From contig NZ_CP042464.1 of the NCBI RefSeq assembly GCF_015074785.1, positions 372,001 through 436,000 on the forward strand: a stretch of DNA of 64,000 bases, written 5' to 3'. Source of the DNA: Segatella copri. Lineage in GTDB: Bacteria; Bacteroidota; Bacteroidia; Bacteroidales; Bacteroidaceae. The translations under genes and the position numbers were made by a program. The first letter of the stretch is position 1, and every line of letters begins with the position of its first letter. Below the pieces are notes generated by a model. The model had not been told where the DNA came from and did not search any database. It saw nothing but the letters and a program-made list of their open reading frames with translations. Shown piece after piece: positions 7,680 through 15,607 of the stretch.

Positions 7680-7890
7680 TATCGCAAGTGTTTCAACAAT
7701 GATATGCAGTATCTGGTAATGTGTAGTGAGAATATTGTGAGGGATAACCCCAAATCGTGATGGATAGCGTGATGGATATTTCCGTTTTCGAAGTATCCGT
7801 CACGCTATTTAAGCGTCTGTATATTAGTATGTTAAGAAGCTTAGGAGTACAAATCGTGATGGATGATAGATGATTACATAAAACTTATTC
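7680..7890 (+). other. Conserved leader of repeat element A
   Basis: These ~210 bp are homologous, in inverted orientation, to 46732-46940. They include the word GTGATGGAT three times (7757, 7769, 7856) and a 15-bp hairpin with one wobble pair (7764-7778 with 7794-7808). The hairpin is largely kept at the other locus. The two copies differ by substitutions and by small indels that are not multiples of three, so the leader looks non-coding. Confidence 0.8.
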
Positions 7891-8176
7891 ACGAATACGG
7901 CTGCATCGGGTTATAAATACGGCTGCATCGGGTTATAAATACGGCTGCATCGGGTTATAAATATGGCTGCGTCGGGTTACGAATATGGCAGCGTCGGGTT
8001 ACGAATATGGCAGCATCGGGTTACGAATATGGCTGCGTAGGCTAACGGAGACGTATCTGTAAGCTTATCGAGACGTCTGCATCAGCTAACAGAGACGTCT
8101 GAACTCGCTAACTGAACTACTTGAGTTGCTTGATTGAACCACTTGAGTTAGCTGACTGAACCACTTGAGTATTCTT
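7891..8176 (+). repeat. 13-unit array with strict 22-bp period (element A)
   Basis: Thirteen contiguous units start at 7891 and every 22 bp to 8155. Seven are of type 1 (ATA.GGCTGC.TCGGGTT), three of type 2 (core GAGACGTCT or GAGACGTAT) and three of type 3 (core GAA.CACTTGAG). Unit joints keep a common GGTT/GCTA/GCTT word in phase. The period is not a multiple of three and there are no spacers. Nothing was seen in 8177-8416 except AT-rich sequence. Confidence 0.9.
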
Positions 8177-8416
8177 CTTCATGTGCTTGCATGCAACCAT
8201 AAAACTTTTTCAGCAACTTTTCCCGGAAGTATGGAAGAAGGCAGAGTTGAAGGCAAACATGAGGCCAACACAGAAACGGCCTTCAGCCCGTACTGAAATC
8301 ACATGCGAAAGTTTAGTTTAGATAAATTGCATCAAATTCTAAAAAAAAAATGGCATGTAGAAAGAATAGTATTGATAATGAGCAAGATAATATCATGTAT
8401 TTCGCTACTTTTGTCG

Positions 8417-8424
8417 TATATTTG
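8417..8424 (+). promoter_or_regulatory. -7 promoter element before the secreted protein at 8494
   Basis: TATATTTG fits TAnnTTTG and lies 70 bp before the chosen start codon. This supports a start at 8494 and not at the upstream ATG at 8350. Confidence 0.45.
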
Positions 8425-8493
8425 CCACGAAAAGAACCAATAAACGTGTTGATTCTAAAAACAATATTTAAACCTATAAAATATATAAAGCTT

Positions 8494-9438
8494 ATGAAAA
8501 AGTTATTTACTCTAGTGTGTGGCGTATTATTTGCTATGTTTGCTAACGCAGCTACTCTTGATATTGGAGAGCCAAGCAACAATGTGAAGGATGGTGAAAC
8601 TGTTTGGTATGATGCAACGACCAAAATTATTACATTCCACGAAAAATGGAGCTATCGCCCAGGATGGTGGCTTGGCAGTAAGGATTGCTCTGATTACGAT
8701 GATTTCGTGTTAGAGATTGAAAATTCTGATAAGGTTAATGTTCAGGTTGTTGTAGAATATGATGCCAAAGGTGATGATGGTAAAACAATTTGCTCAACAG
8801 CAATGGGTACAGACAATAAAATTACTGTTCCACTGAATGCAGACCATAAGAACGTTGTTCGCCAGATTTATTTGCAGTGTGCAGATGATGCTCCTAAGAC
8901 AGTCACTTTCAAGAGTGCTTATTTCCAAAATGCGGTTAAGCATACTGAGGTTGAATTGACATTGGTTGAAGGTCATACTATTTTGGCTTCAGAATTTGAC
9001 AAATATGCTGATGATACAAAGGTGAAACTAAGCTTCGAGAATACGACAGATCCTTATGTATCTCGCAATGGTTGGGGGATTGGTGGATTTGCCAATTCTG
9101 ATAATTGGAGTCCAACCTATGAATTGAATGCTGCTGATGGTAAGAATTTTGATATCTTTGTTACTGTTGGTGATTTCAAGAAGGCTGCCAAAAATGGTAC
9201 AGATGCTTATGTTGATGGTGAATCTCATAAGGGTGGTGTAACTTTCAATATCTATAATAATTGCAAGTTAGTTCACGCTTATGTATTATTGGTAGACAAT
9301 ACTCCAGCTAATATATCAAATGCGCTTGTAGCTCCAGCTGCTAAGAATGCTCCGGTTTACAACCTCGCTGGTCAGCAGGTTAATGCATCTTATAAGGGTG
9401 TAGTAATCAAGAATGGTAAAAAGTATGTTCAGAAATAG
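8494..9438 (+). CDS. Secreted protein with C-terminal sorting-like tail, function unknown
   Basis: A 314-residue exported protein that I do not recognise. An in-frame ATG exists at 8350, but the ATG at 8494 opens a clear signal peptide (KKLFTLVCGVLFAMFANA) and follows the -7 element at 8417, so it is preferred. The mature chain is rich in W, G, D and N with alternating hydrophobic strands. It appears to hold two similar beta-sandwich-like halves (about 20-165 and 166-275), which could bind carbohydrate. The end, VYNLAGQQV...GVVIKNGKKYVQK, resembles the short C-terminal tails of Prevotella secreted proteins. It converges on the leftward mannan operon and shares a bidirectional terminator with it. 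Confidence 0.7.
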   Translation: MKKLFTLVCGVLFAMFANAATLDIGEPSNNVKDGETVWYDATTKIITFHEKWSYRPGWWLGSKDCSDYDDFVLEIENSDKVNVQVVVEYDAKGDDGKTICSTAMGTDNKITVPLNADHKNVVRQIYLQCADDAPKTVTFKSAYFQNAVKHTEVELTLVEGHTILASEFDKYADDTKVKLSFENTTDPYVSRNGWGIGGFANSDNWSPTYELNAADGKNFDIFVTVGDFKKAAKNGTDAYVDGESHKGGVTFNIYNNCKLVHAYVLLVDNTPANISNALVAPAAKNAPVYNLAGQQVNASYKGVVIKNGKKYVQK

Positions 9439-9471
9439 TATAGAGTTATATTTTTAGTTTGTTGAAAAGAA

Positions 9472-9503
9472 AAGAGAGGGTATGTGAATGCCCTCTCTTT
9501 TTG
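9472..9503. terminator. Bidirectional terminator between convergent genes
   Basis: Stem AAGAGAGGG (9472-9480) with CCCTCTCTT (9491-9499), a 10-nt loop, and T/A runs on both sides. It can serve the rightward gene at 8494 and the leftward operon ending at 9527. Confidence 0.75.
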
Positions 9504-9526
9504 ATTTTATCCGTTTCGAACATTGA

Positions 9527-10591
9527 TTAATGTTCAAGATATAGTCCGTTTAGCTTTTCCAGGAAAACACAAACTTCATCATTTATCATTTCCATGAACC
9601 CATGAGTCTTCTTGTTCGATACACCAGGATATGGAGTATAGTAATGCTCCTCAATCGGTTCTCCTTGGTTTCTGCCAAACATCAGGTAAGCTATGTGATG
9701 CTGCTTGAGTACTGTAAGCAATGTCTCTGAAAAAATACTGGAATCACCAATAGATTCTACTCCTGTTGTCAGTCCGAAGGCATTGTTGTGGTCTTGGGCA
9801 AAAGGCAGAGCCTGCTTCACAATCTCCTTGATGCTCTTCTGGTAGAGTGGGAGGTCGATGGCATTTTTGCTTTGCAGATATGTCACGTTGATCACATCAA
9901 TCTTGTTGTCCGGATAGCGATCCATCAGATTCTTGCCCGGCTGGTAGGTTTCAGAATAACTATAAACTACATTCGTTACATTCTCGTCATCCAAGAGATC
10001 CTGTATCTTCTTGTAAAGACTGATATAGTCGTCTTTGCTGAGTTTACAGTACCATGTCTTACCGTCTACAGGAAGAAGATTGAGTACTACAGGTGCTTTG
10101 ATACCATAACCATCTTGCAGTGTATCAAGATATTTGGCAACCTGTTTGGTATATTCCTCCAGCATATCATTATTGCCGTTATAATCAGGCATTGTCCAGT
10201 TCATGATGAGTAAGCCTCCCTTACGAAAGTGTTTCAGCACATCTTCCCGGATAGCCTTGAACGGAACACCGTCTATGTTCTGTGATTTTCCATTTTCAAT
10301 GCCAGCCAACTCATATCCATTTGCAGCCGGTCTGTAACCGCAGAGAGTTTTCAAGTCGCATCGGTCGCTGTCACTTTGCCAGCGATTCCAGCCTATTCCG
10401 GTTAAGGTTCCATACATCTGGCCTATCAGCGTACCTTTGTTGGCATACGCCTTGATGTTGGTTTTCAGATTCTCTGTGCGGGTTGTGAGACCGCTCATGG
10501 CAATCTCATCATACGATTTCTTTTTCTTCTCACCGCAGGATGAGAAAGCCATGAGGGCCGCGAACATCAATATAATATATTTGATTCTCAT
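9527..10591 (-). CDS. GH26-like lipoprotein lacking recognisable catalytic glutamates
   Basis: A 354-residue outer-membrane-type lipoprotein with lipobox AFSSC (Cys19). The fold-level pattern follows GH26 mannanases: KGTLIGQMYGT near 52-62, GYELAGIE near 92-99, then a strand, GGLLIMNWTMP. At the strand where GH26 carries its HE acid/base (WHE in the enzyme at 24138) this protein reads VVLNLLPVDGKTWY, without HE. The TET-G nucleophile motif is replaced by FGLTTGVES. I infer a non-catalytic mannan-binding protein or a very divergent enzyme. It follows the GH26-GH5 gene by 6 bp and is the last gene of the leftward operon. Family assignment is moderately secure; function is uncertain. Confidence 0.6.
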   Translation of the reverse strand: MRIKYIILMFAALMAFSSCGEKKKKSYDEIAMSGLTTRTENLKTNIKAYANKGTLIGQMYGTLTGIGWNRWQSDSDRCDLKTLCGYRPAANGYELAGIENGKSQNIDGVPFKAIREDVLKHFRKGGLLIMNWTMPDYNGNNDMLEEYTKQVAKYLDTLQDGYGIKAPVVLNLLPVDGKTWYCKLSKDDYISLYKKIQDLLDDENVTNVVYSYSETYQPGKNLMDRYPDNKIDVINVTYLQSKNAIDLPLYQKSIKEIVKQALPFAQDHNNAFGLTTGVESIGDSSIFSETLLTVLKQHHIAYLMFGRNQGEPIEEHYYTPYPGVSNKKTHGFMEMINDEVCVFLEKLNGLYLEH

Positions 10592-10597
10592 AATTTG

Positions 10598-12958
10598 TTA
10601 TTCATTATAAGCCTTTTTCATAGCTTCCACTACTGTAGGGAGTGTCCACTGAGGAACCGTTCTGTCTTTTTCGCTGAAGATGCTCATCCAGTAGAAGGTC
10701 GCTACGCCGTATGTCTTTGCCTGCTTCACTATGTCGGCAGCCTGGTCGGCAGCAGCCTGAATCTCGCTGGCAGAACTGTTTTTGCTGACACTCTTGCTTC
10801 CGTGAGTACCGTATTCACCGATGATGCAAGGAATGCCCTTGCTGATGAACTTCTTGTTCAGGCGGGTGAACATATCAGCGATTTCCTTGCTGCAGGAAGC
10901 ATCCCACTTGCCTTTGGCAAACCAATCCCATGGAGCATAGGTGTGAACTTCTACGGCGATATGCCCCTCTACCTTGTCGGTAGGGATAGTGAGGTTGTTC
11001 AAAACCTCGTCTCCGTTAGCTGCTGCATAGGTATTGACGATGAGGTTGCGGGTCTCGTTGTTGCCACCGGTAGCACGTACTGCATTCACGAAACTCTGGG
11101 CATATCCGTTCAAACCCTTATAGCTGCTAGCATTCTTTGGCGCATTCCAGGTGTTGTCTGCATCAAGCATCTCGTTGTAACCTTCGAACACCAGATGATG
11201 GTCGTAGTTCTTGAAACGGGTGGCAATCTGGGTCCAGAGATATTCAAACTTCTCCTTGTTCTCCTTATAGTTGGCTTCATCAGCCTTGATCCAGTGCTTC
11301 ACATCCTTATCGTCTGCACCTGTATCATGGTGAACATTCAGGATGCAGTACATTCCGTTATCAATGACGTAATCAACGATTTCCTGTATTCTGTTCATCC
11401 AGGCTTCATCCACGGTTCCGTCTGCCTTCATGTGCTGGAACCAGGTAACGGGGATGCGGACGGAATTAAAACCGTTCTTCTTCAGGAAATCTACCATCGG
11501 TTTGGTCGTTGGCTCCTGTCCCCAAGCTTTCTCGAAATCAGTAACAGAATTGCTGTTCATGTTCATCCACATGGCTACCACATCTGTGCAGTTGCCGAAA
11601 TTGGTACCGATGCCCATGTTCTTCACAGCATCTACTGCGCTTTCCTCTACGTAGTTGGCATTCAGGTTCACCTGGTCACGGGTAATCACGTTCTTGCTGC
11701 TCAATGCTGCCTTCCACCAGTCGTTGGATGGCATGTTGCTTCCATACCAAGGCATGAAGAAACTCCATTTCGCGCCAGCGTTCCAAGCTTCGTCAATACC
11801 TGCTGTAGCTGTATTGTTGTTGGCATCAGTTCCGCACTCAGCCAGAGCGATGAGTTTACCAGGATAGCGTGCCTGAATCTCCTTGAACTCCTGAGCCTGC
11901 TTGGCAGCATCATAACCGTAGAGGTCGCGACCGATGATATCTACATACTTGTCGCCAGGATACCAGTCGGCATCATTGTTATAGGTATTTGCATCGCCAT
12001 TGTAATTCTGTGTGGTCCAAGCCCAAATCAGGTTGTGGATTCCCTTGTTCTGGAAGTAATCAAACATGGTCTGCCAAAGCTTTTTGTAAGTTTCGGCACC
12101 ATTATATCCCCACCAGAACCAGGACTTACCCCAGCTGGCACCTGATTTCAGACAGGCATTACCGGCAGCTTCGTGGAATGGTCGCCAAATGGCAACAACG
12201 CCTGCATCCTGCAACTTCTGCAGAACTTCCACCACCTTGTCCATCTCCTGATAGAACCATTTGTTCTCCCAAGAGCCAGCAGTAAATACGTTGGCTGCCT
12301 TGAAGGTGGTTTCGGATGGGGTGCAGGTCACACCGCTTCCATCTGTTCCCAGAGTGGTGCTTTCTGTCTTAGGCACGTTGAAGTGCCACATCAGCGATAC
12401 CAGTCCGCCCTGGTCTGCCCAGTTGGTGACAGGAGTGATGTCGTTGTAGTTGATCCAGCCGTTGGAACCCTGCTTAGGAACATAGATATGGATAAAATCA
12501 TAGCAGTTCATGGCAGGGTATTTGCCTGTTGCCTTATAGATCTTGTCAGCCTCCTGGGTGTTCCAATTGACGTTGGCGATGACCGAAGAGATGGTCTTGC
12601 TGCCATAATTCAGCTGCAGATATTTGTAGAGACGCTTGGTCTTTTCTGTAGCTGAAGGGTCGGCGAGATTCACATTGCCTACTTCGCTTTCGTGATAGAT
12701 AGAGAAGGAGATGTTGTTGATGTCGTTGATGTCGTAGGTTTCGAAAGCACCATAGTCTTCCAGACCCGTCATCACGAATCCCACTTTACCATCTGCAGAG
12801 TGTGTGATTTTAGAAACTGGAGCCTGTCCGTCTGCTGTCAGATCCCAGACTTGTGATGTACCATTCTTTAGGTTGATGGTCAGCTTGTCTCCTTTCGTTT
12901 GTGCCAAGGCAGTGAATGAAATCATTACTGCTAGGAGTGAGAGTAATAGTTTTTTCAT
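10598..12958 (-). CDS. Bifunctional GH26-GH5 mannanase/glucanase
   Basis: A 786-residue secreted two-domain enzyme. After a signal peptide (1-19, ending TALAQ) comes a short beta-rich domain (about 25-90). A GH26 mannanase domain follows (about 105-425) with acid/base E263 in WRPFHEAAG and nucleophile E374 in ALAECG. The GH5 domain (about 440-786) has acid/base E596 in FEGYNEM and nucleophile E715 in IGEYGT; its NVHHDTG strand is reminiscent of GH5_4. Such a fusion would attack mannan and the mixed backbone of glucomannan together. The start ATG overlaps the stop of the preceding 151-residue gene by 4 bp (ATGA), so translation is probably coupled. There is no lipobox. Confidence 0.9.
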   Translation of the reverse strand: MKKLLLSLLAVMISFTALAQTKGDKLTINLKNGTSQVWDLTADGQAPVSKITHSADGKVGFVMTGLEDYGAFETYDINDINNISFSIYHESEVGNVNLADPSATEKTKRLYKYLQLNYGSKTISSVIANVNWNTQEADKIYKATGKYPAMNCYDFIHIYVPKQGSNGWINYNDITPVTNWADQGGLVSLMWHFNVPKTESTTLGTDGSGVTCTPSETTFKAANVFTAGSWENKWFYQEMDKVVEVLQKLQDAGVVAIWRPFHEAAGNACLKSGASWGKSWFWWGYNGAETYKKLWQTMFDYFQNKGIHNLIWAWTTQNYNGDANTYNNDADWYPGDKYVDIIGRDLYGYDAAKQAQEFKEIQARYPGKLIALAECGTDANNNTATAGIDEAWNAGAKWSFFMPWYGSNMPSNDWWKAALSSKNVITRDQVNLNANYVEESAVDAVKNMGIGTNFGNCTDVVAMWMNMNSNSVTDFEKAWGQEPTTKPMVDFLKKNGFNSVRIPVTWFQHMKADGTVDEAWMNRIQEIVDYVIDNGMYCILNVHHDTGADDKDVKHWIKADEANYKENKEKFEYLWTQIATRFKNYDHHLVFEGYNEMLDADNTWNAPKNASSYKGLNGYAQSFVNAVRATGGNNETRNLIVNTYAAANGDEVLNNLTIPTDKVEGHIAVEVHTYAPWDWFAKGKWDASCSKEIADMFTRLNKKFISKGIPCIIGEYGTHGSKSVSKNSSASEIQAAADQAADIVKQAKTYGVATFYWMSIFSEKDRTVPQWTLPTVVEAMKKAYNE

Positions 12959-13410
12959 TGTCTTGCTACTTTTATGGATTTGTTATTGATTTTGATAATA
13001 TAGACCCCATGTGTCAATTCACTGAGATTGATGATGGTCTTGTCGCCAGCTGTGATAGGAGAGAGTTTGATGTTCTTCCCATCCAGTGCGAAGGCGCTTA
13101 CCTTGTTGTTGGTACCATCCACGATGATACGGTCACCTTCGAAGGCAAACTTGTTGTTGGTTTCTACCTGCTTGATGCCTGTCGTTGTACCATAAGTGAA
13201 GGTGGAAACCTTCCATAGTTCATAGCTGGCAGCAGTAGCTGTAGATGTTACAGTCATCTTATCATCTCCGAAGGACACTTCCGGTAGCGTGCTCAGTGCA
13301 AACTCTATCTTGCTACCATCGTTGAATGATACAAACAGCGACTTGCCGTCGGCAGCTTTGGCTGAGATGCAGCTCAGAGCTATCAGTAAGGATAATGCTA
13401 TTTTCTTCAT
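12955..13410 (-). CDS. Small secreted protein with type A sorting-like C-terminus
   Basis: A 151-residue exported protein with signal peptide 1-19 (ALSLLIALSCISAKA). The middle part (about 22-75: LFVSFNDGSKIEFAL..LPEVSFGDDKM) is a beta-rich module common in Bacteroidales secreted proteins. It resembles the N-terminal domain of the enzyme encoded next. The last ~75 residues (KFAFEGDRIIVDG..VSAFALDGKNI..LSELTHGVYIIKINNKSIKV) look like a type IX secretion type A C-terminal domain. It has no enzymatic domain, so it may be a scaffold or an orphan sorting module. Its stop overlaps the next start by 4 bp. Confidence 0.75.
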   Translation of the reverse strand: MKKIALSLLIALSCISAKAADGKSLFVSFNDGSKIEFALSTLPEVSFGDDKMTVTSTATAASYELWKVSTFTYGTTTGIKQVETNNKFAFEGDRIIVDGTNNKVSAFALDGKNIKLSPITAGDKTIINLSELTHGVYIIKINNKSIKVARQ

Positions 13411-13441
13411 ATCGGGTTGATGTTTTGGTTTTAATTAAAAA

Positions 13442-13470
13442 TGTGGCGCAGTTGATCTAACTACGCCACA
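13442..13470 (-). terminator. Intra-cluster terminator between the lipoprotein and enzyme genes
   Basis: Stem TGTGGCG (13442-13448) with CGCCACA (13464-13470) plus inner AGTT/AACT. On the minus strand it is followed by ATTTTTAATT. It probably attenuates read-through from susCD into the enzyme genes. No -7 element was found between it and the gene starting at 13410. Confidence 0.65.
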
Positions 13471-13520
13471 AATTTACGAATTATATTTCACATAAATGCG
13501 TTTTTTATGTTAAATATCAC

Positions 13521-15536
13521 TTATGGGAGGATAACAATCTTGTTTGCTTTCCCTAAGTCACCTTGGATAATGAATGCAGTGTCGCTCCAACCGTCAGAAA
13601 CATTGTTGATGGCATTCATCATTTTGTCATCAAATTCTTGTACAAGCTGAGCTTCTGTTCCGTTCCAGTCTGCAATTGTATAAAGACCAGCCCAATTTGC
13701 GTCATTGATTTGAACTTGTCCTGTAACACTTGCATCCTTATAAATTATCAACTTAGAACCCTTCTTTACGCCAAGTTTAATAAGATCTGCTTTGTTGAGA
13801 CGGAATTTACCCGTACCATCGCCCCAACTGAACACAAATGGATAGGTAATGGCTGTGCCAGCTTCATTTTTGGCAAAGTCAGCTATGTCTTTCTCTGCAG
13901 GAACCACCTTGAACTCGGGACCCTCAATCTTGTTGCCGTCTGGGTCTTCCATCACGATCTTGTATGTACCTACTTCTGCTGTGGCAGGAACCTGGCAGAC
14001 AATCTCTGTGTTGGTGCGAGATGTATAGCGGTTTACCTTGTAAGAACCGATGTAGAGGTTCTGGATGTTCTGGAAGTTCTTGCCAGTGATGGTGATGGTT
14101 GAACCTGCGATAGCCTCACCTGGTGTAACAGATGCAATAGCTGGATCTGTTGCTGCCTTAATGCTCAATTGACTATCGATGTTGACAGTAGTACCATTCT
14201 TCAGGTTGAGCTTGAAGCCTGAACCGGCGCAGGCTGCAGGAACTGTTACTGCGATAGCATTGGCTGTACCCTTGAAATCATCTACTGTCATGTCTACATC
14301 GCCAGGGAAGGTGATGCTCTTCACGAGGTCGAGATCTGTACCTTTGATGATGGTCTTCTCGCCAGCTGTGATGGCTGCAGGAGCGCAAGCGGTAACGGTT
14401 GGCTTAACCAATTTATAGGCTACTGTTACAGTCTTACCATTATCAAGACTCAAAGTGATGTCGCCTTCCTGTGCATCCTCTGGTACTGTAGAAGTAACCT
14501 TTGTTGTCTCAACCTTGTTAAGCTTAGATTCCTTGGCGTTAGGGAATGCGATGCCTGTAATCAGATCCATATCCTTACCGCTGATTGTTATCTCTTTACC
14601 ATTCTTGATAGGGGAAGGAGTTGCAACGAGTTGGCTAGGAACAACGGTTGTAATCTCACCGAAAGGAATTCTTATACCGCTTTTTGTTACAGCTGTAATT
14701 TCACCGTCTGCTACCTTAGAAGAGATAATGAAGGTAATCTCAGAAGCTGTTTGTGACTTGAAGTCAGCTGCTTCTACGGTTGCACCATTCAACTCAATGC
14801 TTGCAATCTGATCAAGTGAAGTACCTCTGAGGACCTCTGTTTCACCAGCCTTGATGAGAGACTTACCGATAGCATTGTTTGCATCGATTTCAGGAGCATT
14901 GATACTTAAAGCACCTTCAGAATACATATAGTTGTTTCCATCGCTAATCTGGAATCTGCCTTCTCCTGCTTCTGCTGGGATTACCAGCTGAATCTGATAG
15001 CGGGTCTGAGATTTAAAATTCTCGGCATCCATAGTTGCGCCATTGGCAAAAATGACAGATGTAATATTGTTGAGATAATCGCCTTCAATAGTGAGGACGT
15101 CTCCAACATTACCTACCAGGTTTTCCTTGTTTTCACCTACGTAGAAACCTGTGAATTTCAAATTCTCAATGTATGTGATTGGGGTAAGTGTCTTGATTTC
15201 ACCATTCTTGGCGGTCTTCAATGTAACAATACCTGGTTCACATTTTTCTGCAGGAACTTCAATATTGATTTCTGAGTTTTTTCCTGATGTAACAACATTA
15301 ATGCTGGTAATAGCTTCTGCACCAGGAAGATCTATTTCTGTAATTTGGTCAAGATTGGCTCCCTTGAAAGTAAGGACACCCCCACGGAGTACAGGGTTTG
15401 GACCGTATGATAATACAGATATTTCATTGCCATACTGGTCGGTGTTCAAGTCATCACGGTCGCATGATGTGAACGCAAATGTACTGCATATCAGTAGCAG
15501 AACCAACCAGAGGAAAGATTTATTATGTCTTTTCAT
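13521..15536 (-). CDS. IPT/TIG-repeat surface lipoprotein (SGBP-like)
   Basis: A 671-residue lipoprotein with lipobox AFTSC (Cys25) followed by the acidic DRDD, which favours export to the outer leaflet. It contains about six IPT/TIG-like immunoglobulin modules of ~80-85 residues, recognisable by recurring G..LTI.G..L..I..I.F and TV.VP motifs. They start near 40, 135, 220, 305, 385 and 470. The last ~110 residues (from about 560, FVFSWGDGTGKFRLN) form a separate beta domain, likely the glycan-binding tip. Position in the SusC/SusD operon supports a surface glycan-binding role, probably for mannan. Paralogous in design, but not in its C-terminus, to the neighbour at 15608. Confidence 0.8.
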   Translation of the reverse strand: MKRHNKSFLWLVLLLICSTFAFTSCDRDDLNTDQYGNEISVLSYGPNPVLRGGVLTFKGANLDQITEIDLPGAEAITSINVVTSGKNSEINIEVPAEKCEPGIVTLKTAKNGEIKTLTPITYIENLKFTGFYVGENKENLVGNVGDVLTIEGDYLNNITSVIFANGATMDAENFKSQTRYQIQLVIPAEAGEGRFQISDGNNYMYSEGALSINAPEIDANNAIGKSLIKAGETEVLRGTSLDQIASIELNGATVEAADFKSQTASEITFIISSKVADGEITAVTKSGIRIPFGEITTVVPSQLVATPSPIKNGKEITISGKDMDLITGIAFPNAKESKLNKVETTKVTSTVPEDAQEGDITLSLDNGKTVTVAYKLVKPTVTACAPAAITAGEKTIIKGTDLDLVKSITFPGDVDMTVDDFKGTANAIAVTVPAACAGSGFKLNLKNGTTVNIDSQLSIKAATDPAIASVTPGEAIAGSTITITGKNFQNIQNLYIGSYKVNRYTSRTNTEIVCQVPATAEVGTYKIVMEDPDGNKIEGPEFKVVPAEKDIADFAKNEAGTAITYPFVFSWGDGTGKFRLNKADLIKLGVKKGSKLIIYKDASVTGQVQINDANWAGLYTIADWNGTEAQLVQEFDDKMMNAINNVSDGWSDTAFIIQGDLGKANKIVILP

Positions 15537-15572
15537 AATGATTGACGTTTATTGTTTTTGTTTGTTTGCAGT

Positions 15573-15596
15573 GCTGGCAGTTGGATGGCTGCCAGC
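15573..15596 (-). other. Intercistronic stem-loop between two lipoprotein genes
   Basis: A perfect 8-bp stem GCTGGCAG/CTGCCAGC with an 8-nt loop and no T-run on the minus strand. It lies in the 71-bp gap and is more like an mRNA-stabilising or processing hairpin than a terminator. Confidence 0.5.
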
Positions 15597-15607
15597 ATCA
15601 GCAAATT

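Noticed and set aside
7539..7760. Short rightward reading frame over array A1 and the leader
   Set aside because: It runs through 22-bp repeats and a leader with frame-breaking indels relative to its homologue; no ribosome-binding site.
7891..8176. CRISPR array
   Set aside because: Units are contiguous 22-bp repeats with gradual change of type, no unique spacers, and no cas genes nearby.
8350..8493. N-terminal extension of the secreted protein at 8494
   Set aside because: The extension precedes a perfect signal peptide and contains the -7 promoter element, so it is unlikely to be translated.
10595..12145. 516-codon rightward frame
   Set aside because: It lies entirely antisense to the GH26-GH5 gene, whose catalytic motifs are unambiguous; a codon-bias shadow.
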